This document shows, in pieces, positions 8,716-17,809 of a stretch of 64,000 bases of DNA. Position 1 is the first letter of the stretch. Every line of letters begins with the position of its first letter. The stretch is from contig NZ_BAABRO010000007.1 of assembly GCF_039545035.1 (NCBI RefSeq), positions 62,001-126,000 on the forward strand, written 5' to 3'. A model generated the notes under the pieces. It had not been told where the DNA came from, ran no database searches, and saw only the letters and a program-made list of their open reading frames with translations. The DNA is from Novipirellula caenicola. Its GTDB lineage: Bacteria > Planctomycetota > Planctomycetia > Pirellulales > Pirellulaceae. The translations under genes were made by a program, and so were the position numbers.

Positions 8716-11195
8716 AACCGTTGCGAAACTACCTGCTCGCCGCTGCCTTGGCGACGCTTGCCACTGTGTTAATCACCACCGCGATGACGGGACACGCATT
8801 TTACCGTGACCTGTTTCGCGATCGATTCTCGTTGGCGATCACGGTTGGGACGGTGTTGTTGACGGCCGCGGTGTTGGCGTTATTGACGACGCTGGATCGA
8901 GGCCGATCCACCGCAGTGATTCGGTTGGATTGGTTCCTGCCTGCACTTCGCCGAGTGACTGCAGGAAATTCTCCATCGCATACGTTCCCTGGACGGCTGC
9001 TGCGACGCTGGATTCCCGCTCGCTTTCAATCGGATCGTCTCAAAAAGAAGCGGGGTTGGATTCGAAAGTCTTTGCGAAAGCTTGGCGTGTCGTGGTTGGC
9101 GACGCCGGTGCGACGCGTGGTGCAGTCAGTCTGTTTGGTCACGTTTGTCTTGCTGTTTTTCTACGTGTGCTGGCCATACAGTGCCCGTCCTCTGCCGCCT
9201 GGCGGCGTGTCGCACGGTTGGTCACTGCAATCCGTTGATCAACAAAGTGGCGAGTTTGTCTTAACCCAGGAAACTTCCCATTCGGCTTCGCCATCTGACT
9301 GGGAAATCAAATCCGGCGCGAAGCTTTTTGTCGTTGACGACCGCGTCGCGGCCCAGGCGACTGCGGCTGAGTCGATCACTGCGATTGGACCGTTCGTGGT
9401 AACAGGTCGCGAGGGAAAGCAGATTCGCTTGACGCCGCGGGAAACAGCCACTCCGGCGATGTTGGATGCGTTTTTAAGTGGTTCGGGGGCTTTCCAGTTG
9501 GCCCAGCGTGATCCACAAGCATGGCCTTCGCATTATGCCGACAACCTTTCGTCTAAAGAATTCATTCCGGCCGAGAGTTTCCTGCTGATCGACCCGTTGG
9601 TCAGTTTGTCCACAGCCGTCGCTTCACGCAGTTGGATCGCGTCGCTGGTTTCGGCGGCGGCGATCTTGATCGTTTGCATTTTGATTCCTCGCGGGTTTTG
9701 CGGGTATTTATGCCCTCTGGGGACCACCATTGATCTGTTCGATTGGGCGATCGCCCGGCGGACGACGCGATTCAATGTCCCTGACGATGGATGGTGGGTT
9801 CACATCAAGTATTACTTGTTGGCAGGCACTTTGATCGCCGCGGTGTTCGGTGTGTTGGTATCGGGGTTTGTTTCTGCGATTCCCGTGATCACTCGAGCGA
9901 TGTTGTTTATCGGTGATCCGCTGCACAGCGGCGTGACTCGCGGTTGGCATCTTGTGCCCAGCATCGGAGTGGGCCATTTCGTTTCGATCGGGCTGTTTAT
10001 CGCCGTGTTGTCGCTGGGGTTTTTGCGTCCTCGGTTTTGGTGCAAGTACGTTTGTCCAAGTGGTGCGGTGTTTTCGCTTGGCAATCTGTTTCGTGTGACC
10101 GAGCGTAAAGTCGAATCGTCCTGTATCCATTGCAACAAGTGTGTCGAGATTTGTCCGTTTGACGCGATCAAGCCCGACTTCACCACGCGCACCTCGGACT
10201 GCACGATGTGCCAATCGTGTGGCGGTGTTTGCCCCACTCACGCGATCAAATTCGTCGAACGCTGGAACGTCGTCGAGCTCAAAGTGGACAATGATCCGCC
10301 GACAAACGAAACCCCGCTCGGTCGTCGCGGTTTCCTGTCACTTGCCGCCGGCAGCACGGCGGCTGCGGTTGGCGGAATCGGGCTGGCCAGTGTGACCAAG
10401 GCGTGGGGAGCGAATTTAGATGATCCCAATTCGCCACGACTGGTGCGACCTCCGGGAAGTGTCCCCGAGCAATCGTTTTTGGAAATGTGCATCCGCTGTG
10501 GCGAATGTTTCAAAGCGTGCCCGAACAACGTGCTGCAACCCGAGGGATTCCAGCAGGGATTAGAAGGACTGTGGACGCCGATGGTGGTGGCCGATTGGGC
10601 AGGCTGTGAATCGAGCTGCAACGCATGCGGGCACGTTTGTCCGACGGGTGCGATCCGGCCGCTGGTGATCGAAGAGAAGAAGGCCGCACGGATGGGGTTG
10701 GCGATCGTCGACGAATCGACCTGCCTGCCCTTTGCCGGCACCGGAGCATGCGATTTGTGTGTGCAAGAATGTGACGCGGCGGGCTACCACGCGATTGAAT
10801 TTACCCAGGTCGGAACCGAGCTGGACGAAGCCGGCCAACCGGTCGAAGGCACTGGCTATCTAGCGCCCGTGGTCCTGGATGACAAGTGCGTCGGCTGTGG
10901 TTTGTGTCAAACGCGATGTTACGCCATCAACGTCAAAGCCGAAGGACTGCTGTCTCGCTCGGCCATCATCATCGAAGCCGGTGAGGGCAAAGAGGATCGG
11001 TTGCACGAAGGTTCGTACATTGCGCTGCGTGAGCAACCGCAACGTCGACCCCCTGTCCCAACCGATAACGAAGTCGTGCCACCGGCGGAACCAATACAAC
11101 CCAAGGAGGTGGATTCAGGAGGCGAGTCGGCCGACGACCCGTTCGGAGTTCAATCGGACGAAGCGGACGCCGATCCCTTTGGATTGTCCGATTGA
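8712..11195 (+). CDS. Membrane-bound NosR/NapH-type polyferredoxin
   Basis: 827 residues from ATG 8712, chosen because it overlaps the GH62 stop as ATGA; an upstream in-frame ATG (8673) would add 13 unlikely residues. Order of parts: two N-terminal membrane segments, a third near residue 145 followed by a periplasmic region, then membrane helices with two NapH/NosR motifs (GFCGYLCPLG and WCKYVCPSG). Next come two ferredoxin-type clusters (CIHCNKCVEICP, CTMCQSCGGVCP), a Tat-like RRGFLSLAAGS segment, and four more NapG-like clusters (CIRCGECFKACP, CNACGHVCPTG, CDLCVQECD, CVGCGLCQTRC). The C-terminal tail is acidic. It looks like a fused NapH+NapG quinol-to-periplasm electron conduit whose partner is the upstream FMN protein. 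The electron acceptor is unknown. Confidence 0.85.
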   Translation: MKPLRNYLLAAALATLATVLITTAMTGHAFYRDLFRDRFSLAITVGTVLLTAAVLALLTTLDRGRSTAVIRLDWFLPALRRVTAGNSPSHTFPGRLLRRWIPARFQSDRLKKKRGWIRKSLRKLGVSWLATPVRRVVQSVCLVTFVLLFFYVCWPYSARPLPPGGVSHGWSLQSVDQQSGEFVLTQETSHSASPSDWEIKSGAKLFVVDDRVAAQATAAESITAIGPFVVTGREGKQIRLTPRETATPAMLDAFLSGSGAFQLAQRDPQAWPSHYADNLSSKEFIPAESFLLIDPLVSLSTAVASRSWIASLVSAAAILIVCILIPRGFCGYLCPLGTTIDLFDWAIARRTTRFNVPDDGWWVHIKYYLLAGTLIAAVFGVLVSGFVSAIPVITRAMLFIGDPLHSGVTRGWHLVPSIGVGHFVSIGLFIAVLSLGFLRPRFWCKYVCPSGAVFSLGNLFRVTERKVESSCIHCNKCVEICPFDAIKPDFTTRTSDCTMCQSCGGVCPTHAIKFVERWNVVELKVDNDPPTNETPLGRRGFLSLAAGSTAAAVGGIGLASVTKAWGANLDDPNSPRLVRPPGSVPEQSFLEMCIRCGECFKACPNNVLQPEGFQQGLEGLWTPMVVADWAGCESSCNACGHVCPTGAIRPLVIEEKKAARMGLAIVDESTCLPFAGTGACDLCVQECDAAGYHAIEFTQVGTELDEAGQPVEGTGYLAPVVLDDKCVGCGLCQTRCYAINVKAEGLLSRSAIIIEAGEGKEDRLHEGSYIALREQPQRRPPVPTDNEVVPPAEPIQPKEVDSGGESADDPFGVQSDEADADPFGLSD

Positions 11196-11234
11196 CCGGA
11201 GCAGGTATTTGTCTTGGTTCGGTAGCGTTGCTAG

Positions 11235-11655
11235 CAGGGAATTAACGGACATGGCGGGACAGCACTGCTGTGAAGCATTTACAAGCAGCGTTTAGCGGGT
11301 TTTCATAACCCGACGCGTCAGTTTTGAAGTTGCGCGTTTGTATCTAGGGGTAAAGCCCCGGACGTTTACCTAGCCCAGCCCAACGGGCTGGGACCAAGAA
11401 AACCAATGAATTGTAGGCCCAACGGCCCGGCCGTTTGCTGGGACGTATTGAGGGCGGCTAGCAAATGGCCGGGCCGTTGGCCCTTAGGTTTGTTTGCATT
11501 GAAAACCTGGCCCGTTGGGCCAGGCTAGGCAAATTGCTGGGCCTTTGGCCCGAAGAACGTCGAAAAGCGTAACTTCAAAACTGACGCTTCGGGTTATGGA
11601 AAATGCTTCACAGTGTTGCGTTTCGCGGCTGATGGAATGTCCCATTCATTCCTGT
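11235..11655. mobile_element. MITE-like element with long imperfect terminal inverted repeats
   Basis: About 420 bases with no coding capacity. The left end (11235-11335) and right end (11560-11655) are imperfect inverse copies. Matches include CAGGGAAT..GGACAT, CTGTGAAGCATTT, CATAACCCGA and GCGTCAGTTTTGAAGTT. The interior is a chain of smaller palindromes built on GGGCCGTTGGGCC-type sequence, for instance arms near 11416-11440 and 11459-11484. A 20-base piece of the right end (GAAAATGCTTCACAG..GTTG) recurs at 56401-56420. No target duplication could be fixed by eye. It fills most of the gap between the redox operon and the metal island. Confidence 0.6.
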
Positions 11656-11721
11656 CTAACTACTTACTCGCATCTAGAACCGCTCTAGTCGCTGAGTCAA
11701 TGAGTAACTAAAATTTGCGTT

Positions 11722-12159
11722 ATGATCCAATTTGTTTCACTACTGCTGATTCCCTTTTTTGTGCTGGGGCAAGCTCTGCCTCATTCGCACGCGGGAACCG
11801 GCGTTGCTCAGCCGGATGGTCATGCTCTGCGTCCGCATGTACATATGCATTCGCACGCTCACCATCATGGTGACGAAACTGATCATCACCATGATGCCGA
11901 TGAAAAGGACGTTGCAGCGGATGTCGAAGGCATTGTGCCAGCGGCGGATCATGATTCGGATGCCCTTTATCTGACGGCATCCGGGCAATCGCTGACGCGT
12001 CATTCCCAATCTTTTGAGATTGACGTGTACGCGGCAAATTTGGATGCGTCAACGCTGCCGGTTATGGTTGATACACGTTGTCGATACCACGCCAGCGTTC
12101 CGCCGGATCCGCTTGCAGCACTGCCGATCTATCTTCTCACAGCCTCGCTTCGGCTATAG
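11722..12159 (+). CDS. Histidine-rich secreted protein at the head of the first RND operon
   Basis: 145 residues. The N-terminus MIQFVSLLLIPFFVLGQALP is a signal peptide, followed by a His-rich stretch (HSHAG, then HVHMHSHAHHHG and DHHHDADE, about 20-60) that would bind metal ions in the periplasm. The second half has no motif I know. By position, ahead of adaptor and pump genes on the same strand, it is probably a periplasmic metal chaperone or buffer of the first HME-RND system. A comparable small exported metal-binding protein (Cys-rich) stands in the same place in the second system at 21036. Confidence 0.6.
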   Translation: MIQFVSLLLIPFFVLGQALPHSHAGTGVAQPDGHALRPHVHMHSHAHHHGDETDHHHDADEKDVAADVEGIVPAADHDSDALYLTASGQSLTRHSQSFEIDVYAANLDASTLPVMVDTRCRYHASVPPDPLAALPIYLLTASLRL

Positions 12160-12342
12160 CGGACGCTCCCTTGCACATGCTTTGATCATGTGCAAATCCG
12201 AGTGATCCGGCGGCAACAACTGAGGGCATTACTGCTCGATTCGCTGCCGCTGTCTTCTCCCCAACCAAAGCTTGTTTCAGCCTTGCGCTAACGCTGCGCG
12301 GTGGGTGTTGTCCGCTGGAAATCCGTTGAGAACAAACGACTC

Positions 12343-13767
12343 ATGAACCCCTTGAAATCACGTTTAAACGCCTTCGTCGGCCCCACAGTGATCATCATTG
12401 CCGTTGCGGTAATCTGGTTTTATCAAGACGAATGGTTTGGCAGCGGCGACGTGGTCGACACGTCTGCGGCAACCCAATCAAATGCGTCCGCTGAGAAGCA
12501 AACGGTGCTAGAGATCAGTGCCCAAGCGAGGAAGAACCTCGGGTTGGTGTCCAAGCCTGCGCGGCCACAAACGTACTGGCGATCGGTCACGATTCCTGGG
12601 GTGGTTGCCGATCGCCCCGGCGTCTCGGACCGTGGCGTCACGTCGCCCGCGGTCGGGATTGTGACCGCGATCCATGCGTTCCCCGGTGACACCATGCGTC
12701 CAGGCGATTCGCTGTTCACCTTGCGACTGTTTAGCGAGTACCTGCAGAACACGCAGACGCAATTGTTCAAGGCGAATCAAGAAACGAGCATCATTCAAGC
12801 CGAGATGGAACGATTGGCCGGAGCCGCCTCGGTCGGAGCAGTTTCGCAAGGCAAGATGATCGAGTTGCGAGCCAATTTGACTCGTCAACGCGCGATCATT
12901 CAATCCTCGCGGCAAGATCTGTTGACGCGTGGATTGCTTCCCGATCAGATCGACCAAGTGCAACAGCAAGGTGAGTTCGTTTCGACAATCAAAGTCACGG
13001 CGCCTCCGTTGATGAACCAACAATCGCTGTGGGATGACCGTGATAACGCGGTTCGTCAAGCGAGCTTGGTTACCGATTCGGTTACGGCCAACGACATGGC
13101 TTATGAAGTTCAAGAGCTGAATGTCGAGATGGGGCAACAGGTTCAAGCGGGCCAACTGCTAGCCAAACTCTCCAACCATCAATCGTTGTATGTGATTGGT
13201 CACGCATTCAAACGTGAGGCATCGTTTTTAGAGCAGGCGGCAGCGGCCAATCGCGCGGTCCAGATCGAATTTGCTGAAGACAACGCGGCGGATTGGCCTG
13301 TGGTCGAGCAAACGTTCGTGATTCGACATCTCTCCAATACGATCGACCCTGATAGCCGCACGTTCGACTTCTTCATGCCGCTCTCGAATCAGTCGCATGC
13401 CTACGAGAAATCGGGGAATATGTTTCTGGTGTGGCGGTATCGACCAGGCCAACGAGCAAGGATACGTGTTCCCGTCGAGCAATTTGAAAACGTCTTCGTC
13501 TTGCCAGCCGAAGCGGTGGTACGAGAAGGACCCGAGGCGTACGTGTTTCGCCAAAACGGCGACCTCTTCAAACAGTTGCCGGTTCATGTGCTGCACGAAG
13601 ATCGCCTTGCCATCGTGATCGCCAATGATGGCAGCATTTCACCTGGAAGCTATTTAGCGCAGAGTTCTGCCGCCTCGCTTAATCGGGTGCTCAAGTCACA
13701 GTCGACCAGCGGAAAAGCACCCGGAGTGCATGTGCATGCTGACGGCACCGTGCACGCGGCACATTGA
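12343..13767 (+). CDS. HME-RND periplasmic adaptor (membrane fusion protein), first system
   Basis: 474 residues from ATG 12343; an in-frame GTG 42 bases upstream has no ribosome site. A single N-terminal anchor (TVIIIAVAVIWFY) is followed by a lipoyl/barrel-sandwich half (GVVADRPGVSDRGV...AIHAFPGDTMRPGDSLFTL), a long alpha-hairpin (about 130-205), and the second lipoyl half and beta-barrel (MGQQVQAGQLLAKLSNHQSLYVIG). It ends in a His-containing tail (GVHVHADGTVHAAH). It links the inner-membrane pump at 14222 to a TolC channel. Unlike the second adaptor it has no heavy-metal-binding Cys domain. Its TGA stop overlaps the first GATTGAA repeat unit, and an S23-family gene separates it from its pump. 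Confidence 0.88.
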   Translation: MNPLKSRLNAFVGPTVIIIAVAVIWFYQDEWFGSGDVVDTSAATQSNASAEKQTVLEISAQARKNLGLVSKPARPQTYWRSVTIPGVVADRPGVSDRGVTSPAVGIVTAIHAFPGDTMRPGDSLFTLRLFSEYLQNTQTQLFKANQETSIIQAEMERLAGAASVGAVSQGKMIELRANLTRQRAIIQSSRQDLLTRGLLPDQIDQVQQQGEFVSTIKVTAPPLMNQQSLWDDRDNAVRQASLVTDSVTANDMAYEVQELNVEMGQQVQAGQLLAKLSNHQSLYVIGHAFKREASFLEQAAAANRAVQIEFAEDNAADWPVVEQTFVIRHLSNTIDPDSRTFDFFMPLSNQSHAYEKSGNMFLVWRYRPGQRARIRVPVEQFENVFVLPAEAVVREGPEAYVFRQNGDLFKQLPVHVLHEDRLAIVIANDGSISPGSYLAQSSAASLNRVLKSQSTSGKAPGVHVHADGTVHAAH

Positions 13768-13807
13768 TTGAAGATTGAAGATTGAAGATTGAAGATTGAA
13801 GATTGAA
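13766..13807. repeat. Six tandem copies of heptamer GATTGAA (left flank of S23 gene)
   Basis: Six perfect 7-bp units run from the adaptor stop codon to 11 bases before the S23-family start. The complement, TTCAATC, is repeated on the other side of that gene (14193-14223), so the gene is bracketed by inverted short tandem repeats. AAAGGA just after the array serves as ribosome site for the S23 gene. Confidence 0.95.
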
Positions 13808-13818
13808 AGGAACCAGAC

Positions 13819-14169
13819 ATGAATGATTCGGAATTGAAGAAGAGGACAAAGCAGCTTGCTCTGAGGGTGATGAAGCTCGTCGGTGCTTTGCCGAAAGATG
13901 CAGTCGGGCGTCCCATCGGCAGTCAATTGATCCGGAGTGCGACATCCGTTGGGGCGAACGATCGAGCCGCGTGTCGCGGGCGTTCGAGAGCTGAGTTCGT
14001 CTCAAAGCTTAGCATCGTCATCGAGGAAGCAGACGAATGTTGCTACTGGCTCGAACGCATTATGGAAGGCGACCTTTTACTAAAGGAGAAAGTCGAAGCA
14101 CTACTCGACGAAGCGAATCAAATCACGGCAATCATGGTCGCATCCCGAAAAACAGCCAAAGGTGAATGA
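13819..14169 (+). CDS. S23-family four-helix-bundle protein (first copy)
   Basis: 116 residues, mostly helical, matching the 23S-rRNA-IVS/S23 four-helix-bundle family: LALRVMKLVGALPKDAVGRPIG, then QLIRSATSVGANDRAACRGRSRAEFVSKLSIV and EADECCYWLERI. Family proteins are pentamer-forming basic bundles related to Avd of diversity-generating retroelements; their cellular role outside rRNA insertions is not established. The gene sits exactly between adaptor and pump of an RND operon and is bracketed by inverted GATTGAA arrays, and a second family member sits in the same place of the second RND operon. No rRNA, reverse transcriptase or variable repeat is nearby. Confidence 0.9.
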   Translation: MNDSELKKRTKQLALRVMKLVGALPKDAVGRPIGSQLIRSATSVGANDRAACRGRSRAEFVSKLSIVIEEADECCYWLERIMEGDLLLKEKVEALLDEANQITAIMVASRKTAKGE

Positions 14170-14192
14170 GGGTCGGCGATTCAATGTTCAGC

Positions 14193-14223
14193 AATCTTCA
14201 ATCTTCAATCGATGATCTTCAAT
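14193..14223. repeat. Inverted TTCAATC repeats (right flank of S23 gene)
   Basis: Two perfect TTCAATC units (14197-14210), a partial upstream AATC and a third partial TTCAAT at 14218-14223. They are the reverse complement of the GATTGAA array at 13766-13807. The last unit overlaps the ATG of the RND pump, leaving it without a visible Shine-Dalgarno, as if an inserted segment had replaced the original leader. Confidence 0.85.
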
Positions 14224-17200
14224 GTTAGATTCAATTATCAAATTTTCGCTCCGCTACCGAATGCTGGTCATTGTGATGAGTTTGGCAGTGTTGGTGTATG
14301 GTTCGTACCTCGCCACGCAAATGTCGATTGACGTCTTTCCTGACCTCGACCGACCTCGCGTGGTCATCATCACCGAAGCACCCGGCTTGGCGACCGAAGA
14401 AGTCGAAACGCTGGTGACCCAGCCTATTGAAATCGCGTTGTTGGGGGCCAACGGAGTGCAGGCGGTCCGCAGCCAGTCAACCGCGGGGCTGAACGTCATC
14501 TATATCGAGTTCGATTGGTCGACCGAAATTCGCGCGGCCCGGCAAACGGTTCAAGAGCGATTGGCCACACTCGAAGGCATTTTGCCCGCGGGCATCCGGC
14601 CTCAAATGACGCCGCCCTCGTCGATCATGGGGCAAATCGTAGTCGCCGGTATCTATCGTCAAGATGGACCCGATGGCGGACGACTTGCTCAACTTGGCAA
14701 CACCGAAATGATGGCCGAAGTCCTTGAACGAATTGATGGCAAACCGCAGATCCAAATTTGGGAACCCGGCGACCGCCACGATCTTTCGACCTGGAAAAAG
14801 ATTGAACCAACAAAAATTCAGTGGCATGATGAGCCTGGTCTCGGACCTGCCACGTCATCGGTCTCCGTGGGATTCGCCACCATCGAAATCAACGGCAAGA
14901 CGTTGGAAGCAAACTTCTACAGCGAAGCCAAGCAGCAGTTAGAACTTCGCACCGTCGCGGACTGGATTGTCCGACCGCGGTTATTAAAAGTCACCGGAGT
15001 GGCCGAGGTGTTCATGCTCGGCGGCGACCGGAAACAGTACCAAATCCTGATCGATCCTACATTGCTACTCGAATACGACGTCACCGTTCAAGATGTCGAA
15101 CGGGCACTGCGAGCCAGCAATATCAATACCAGCGGTGGGTTTGCCATAACCGGGGAAACCGAGCGTCCCATTCGTGTGCTCGGACGATTGGGACCCCAGT
15201 CGCGAGTGGTCATCGAAGACTTGAAGAAAGTGCCGGTGGGGAATCATCCCAAACGCTCGGTCTTGCTCGAACAGGTCGCGCGCGTCACCGAAGGGCCTCA
15301 AATCAAGCGTGGCGATGGCAGCGTGGATGGTCGACCGGGAATTGTCTTTACGACGGTCAAGCAACCGCACATCGATACACGAAAACTGACCGACGATGTC
15401 GCGCAGGCGTTCGCGGAAGTCGAAGCGTCGTTGCCTGCGGACATCGTCGTCAATAGCGAACTGTTTCGACTCAAAAACTTCATCGATCGAGGTATCTTCA
15501 ACGTCGCCGAAGCGCTGGTGATTGGCGCCGTATTGGTCATTGTCGTGCTGTTTTTGTTTTTGCTGAATTTTCGTACAACCTTTATTACACTGACCGCGAT
15601 TCCCTTGTCGTTGGTGCTGACGACGCTCGTGTTTCGCGTGATCGGGATGCTCAGCGGCAGCGAGTTGTCGATCAACGTGATGACGCTTGGTGGCATTGCC
15701 GTTGCCATGGGCGAATTAGTCGACGACGCAATCGTCGACGTCGAAAATATCTTTCGCCGATTGAAACAGAACAATGCGCTGCCGAGCGAACGACAGAAGC
15801 CATCCATCGTTGTTGTCTTCGAGGCGAGCAAAGAGATTCGTAGCTCGATCGTGTTCGGCACCGCGGTCGTGATTCTGTCGTTTATGCCGCTGTTTGCACT
15901 CTCGGGTGTCGAAGGCCGCTTGTTCACACCACTGGGGTTTGCCTATATCGTTTCGATTCTGGCTTCATTCGTGGTGTCGATGACAGTCACGCCCGTGCTG
16001 TCGTATTACCTGTTGCCCAGGTCGGGGGCGACTCACCGCGAAGGTGATGGTTTCCTGCTTCGTGGTTTGAAACATCTGGTCACGCCGCTGATTCGACTGA
16101 GCATGGCGATGCCCGGCACCCTGTTGATCTTGACCTGGATGGGGGTGGGGCTCGCTGCTTGGCAGATGTCACAGATGGGTAAGAACTTCTTGCCTCCGTT
16201 TGACGAAGGAAGCATTCAAGTCAACGTCACTCTGCCGCCTGGTTCCTCACTCGACGCTTCCAATCAAGTGTCCAAGTCGATCGATTCCGTTTTTCAATCG
16301 TTGCAGAAAAACAGTGAGAATCCTGATGGCGAGATTTTGCACTTTGTTCGCCGTACGGGGCGAGCCGAGATGGACGAGCATGCTTCGCCCGTCAATTTAG
16401 GAGAATATATACTCAGTATGAACCCCGATTCGCCAAGCGAGCGTGATGAGATCATCGCTCGACTGCGAGCAAAGATCAGCGACGAGGTTCCGGGCGTGGA
16501 TATCGAAGTTGAACAACCGCTCGCTCATCTGATCAGTCACATGATTTCAGGCGTGTATGCTCAAATTGCGATCAAAATTCACGGTGATGATCTCGACACA
16601 TTGCAGCATTTGGCGGAACAGGTAGAGCGGACGATCAAAGACGTTCCCGGCATTACGCCGCCCATCGTTGAACCGATTCAAGAAACCGCGGAACTGCATA
16701 TCGAATTGCGGGCGGACGATTTGGCGCTGTACGGATTGACGCGGCAATACGTGGCTGACGTTTTGCAGACAGCACTCCAAGGCGAAGTGGTTTCGCAGGT
16801 CTTAGAGGGACAACGAAGATTCGATTTGCTGGTGCGGCTGGAAGAGGAGTATCGGACGGACTATGCCAACTTGGATCGCCTTCGAATCGACTTGCCCCAT
16901 GTCGATGGCGATGCCGAACGCGGTCAAATTGAATTGCATGAAGTCGCCAATGTCGGTGAGGGGACGGGGCCGAACTCGGTAAACCGCGAGAACGCTCGAC
17001 GCCGAATTGTGATTCGCTGTAACACCGAAGGACGCGATTTGGCCGGCGCGGTAGGCGAGATAAAACAGCGTGTGTCCGCTCAGGTTCAATTGCCAGTCGG
17101 CTATTTCATCGAATACGGCGGCCAATTTGAAAGCCAACAGCGGGCGACTCAGATGATCATCGTGTTGGCCGCGATCTCGGTCGTCGGAATGTTTGTCGTG

Positions 17201-17689
17201 TTGTTGATCCTGTTTCCCTCGGTGCGAATCGTTTTGCAGATATTGAACGCGTTGCCGACCGCATTTATCGGCGGAGTGCTGGCACTTGTGATCACCCAGC
17301 AAAGTCTGACGGTCGCGAGTCTGGTCGGATTCATTTCGCTCGGCGGGATCGCGGTCCGCAACGGTATTCTGCTGGTCACGCATTACTTTCACTTGATCAA
17401 AGAAGAGGGCGAAGTGTTCAGCCAAGCGATGATCATTCGTGGCAGTCTAGAGCGGCTTGCCCCTGTTTTAATGACCGCACTGACTGCGGGGATCGGGCTG
17501 ATTCCGCTCGTACTGGGCGGGCAAGAACCAGGCCGCGAAATCCTGTACCCGGTCGCAACAGTGATCCTCGGCGGATTGACCACGTCGACGTTTTGTGAGT
17601 TCTTGATTCACCCCGGATTGTTTTGGAAATTCAGTGGCAAAGACGCCATTGCGATTGAAAATCGACGATCGTCGCTTGACGCATTCTGA
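14222..17689 (+). CDS. HME-type RND efflux pump, first system (CzcA/CusA superfamily)
   Basis: 1155 residues, inner-membrane proton-driven metal exporter. It shows the expected start (FSLRYRMLVIVMSLAVLVYG), first porter half, TM4 proton relay GELVDDAIVDVENI (Asp-Asp...Glu, as in CzcA) and second half with the closing TM set. Two oddities. An insertion of about 75 residues lies in the first porter domain (roughly 145-235, from GIYRQDG to LELRTVADW). And the three methionines that bind Cu(I)/Ag(I) in CusA are not kept: the matching segments read DEGSIQVNV, ASPVNLGEY and LISHMISGVYA. The cargo is therefore probably a different metal or unknown. Upstream are its adaptor and an S23 gene; a His-rich lipoprotein follows. 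Confidence 0.88.
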   Translation: MLDSIIKFSLRYRMLVIVMSLAVLVYGSYLATQMSIDVFPDLDRPRVVIITEAPGLATEEVETLVTQPIEIALLGANGVQAVRSQSTAGLNVIYIEFDWSTEIRAARQTVQERLATLEGILPAGIRPQMTPPSSIMGQIVVAGIYRQDGPDGGRLAQLGNTEMMAEVLERIDGKPQIQIWEPGDRHDLSTWKKIEPTKIQWHDEPGLGPATSSVSVGFATIEINGKTLEANFYSEAKQQLELRTVADWIVRPRLLKVTGVAEVFMLGGDRKQYQILIDPTLLLEYDVTVQDVERALRASNINTSGGFAITGETERPIRVLGRLGPQSRVVIEDLKKVPVGNHPKRSVLLEQVARVTEGPQIKRGDGSVDGRPGIVFTTVKQPHIDTRKLTDDVAQAFAEVEASLPADIVVNSELFRLKNFIDRGIFNVAEALVIGAVLVIVVLFLFLLNFRTTFITLTAIPLSLVLTTLVFRVIGMLSGSELSINVMTLGGIAVAMGELVDDAIVDVENIFRRLKQNNALPSERQKPSIVVVFEASKEIRSSIVFGTAVVILSFMPLFALSGVEGRLFTPLGFAYIVSILASFVVSMTVTPVLSYYLLPRSGATHREGDGFLLRGLKHLVTPLIRLSMAMPGTLLILTWMGVGLAAWQMSQMGKNFLPPFDEGSIQVNVTLPPGSSLDASNQVSKSIDSVFQSLQKNSENPDGEILHFVRRTGRAEMDEHASPVNLGEYILSMNPDSPSERDEIIARLRAKISDEVPGVDIEVEQPLAHLISHMISGVYAQIAIKIHGDDLDTLQHLAEQVERTIKDVPGITPPIVEPIQETAELHIELRADDLALYGLTRQYVADVLQTALQGEVVSQVLEGQRRFDLLVRLEEEYRTDYANLDRLRIDLPHVDGDAERGQIELHEVANVGEGTGPNSVNRENARRRIVIRCNTEGRDLAGAVGEIKQRVSAQVQLPVGYFIEYGGQFESQQRATQMIIVLAAISVVGMFVVLLILFPSVRIVLQILNALPTAFIGGVLALVITQQSLTVASLVGFISLGGIAVRNGILLVTHYFHLIKEEGEVFSQAMIIRGSLERLAPVLMTALTAGIGLIPLVLGGQEPGREILYPVATVILGGLTTSTFCEFLIHPGLFWKFSGKDAIAIENRRSSLDAF

Positions 17690-17809
17690 GCCTCTCGAAA
17701 TCCAAGTTGATGAACCTCCGAGATTGTTCCCCCTGCTGCGGTTCTTGATGGTTGCCTTTCAATCTCCAACCGAGAATCAATAATCGCAAATCGATGAAGG
17801 AAGATTCTG

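Noticed and set aside
13819-14169. S23 gene as 23S rRNA intervening sequence
   Set aside because: No rRNA sequence surrounds either S23 gene; both lie in efflux operons.
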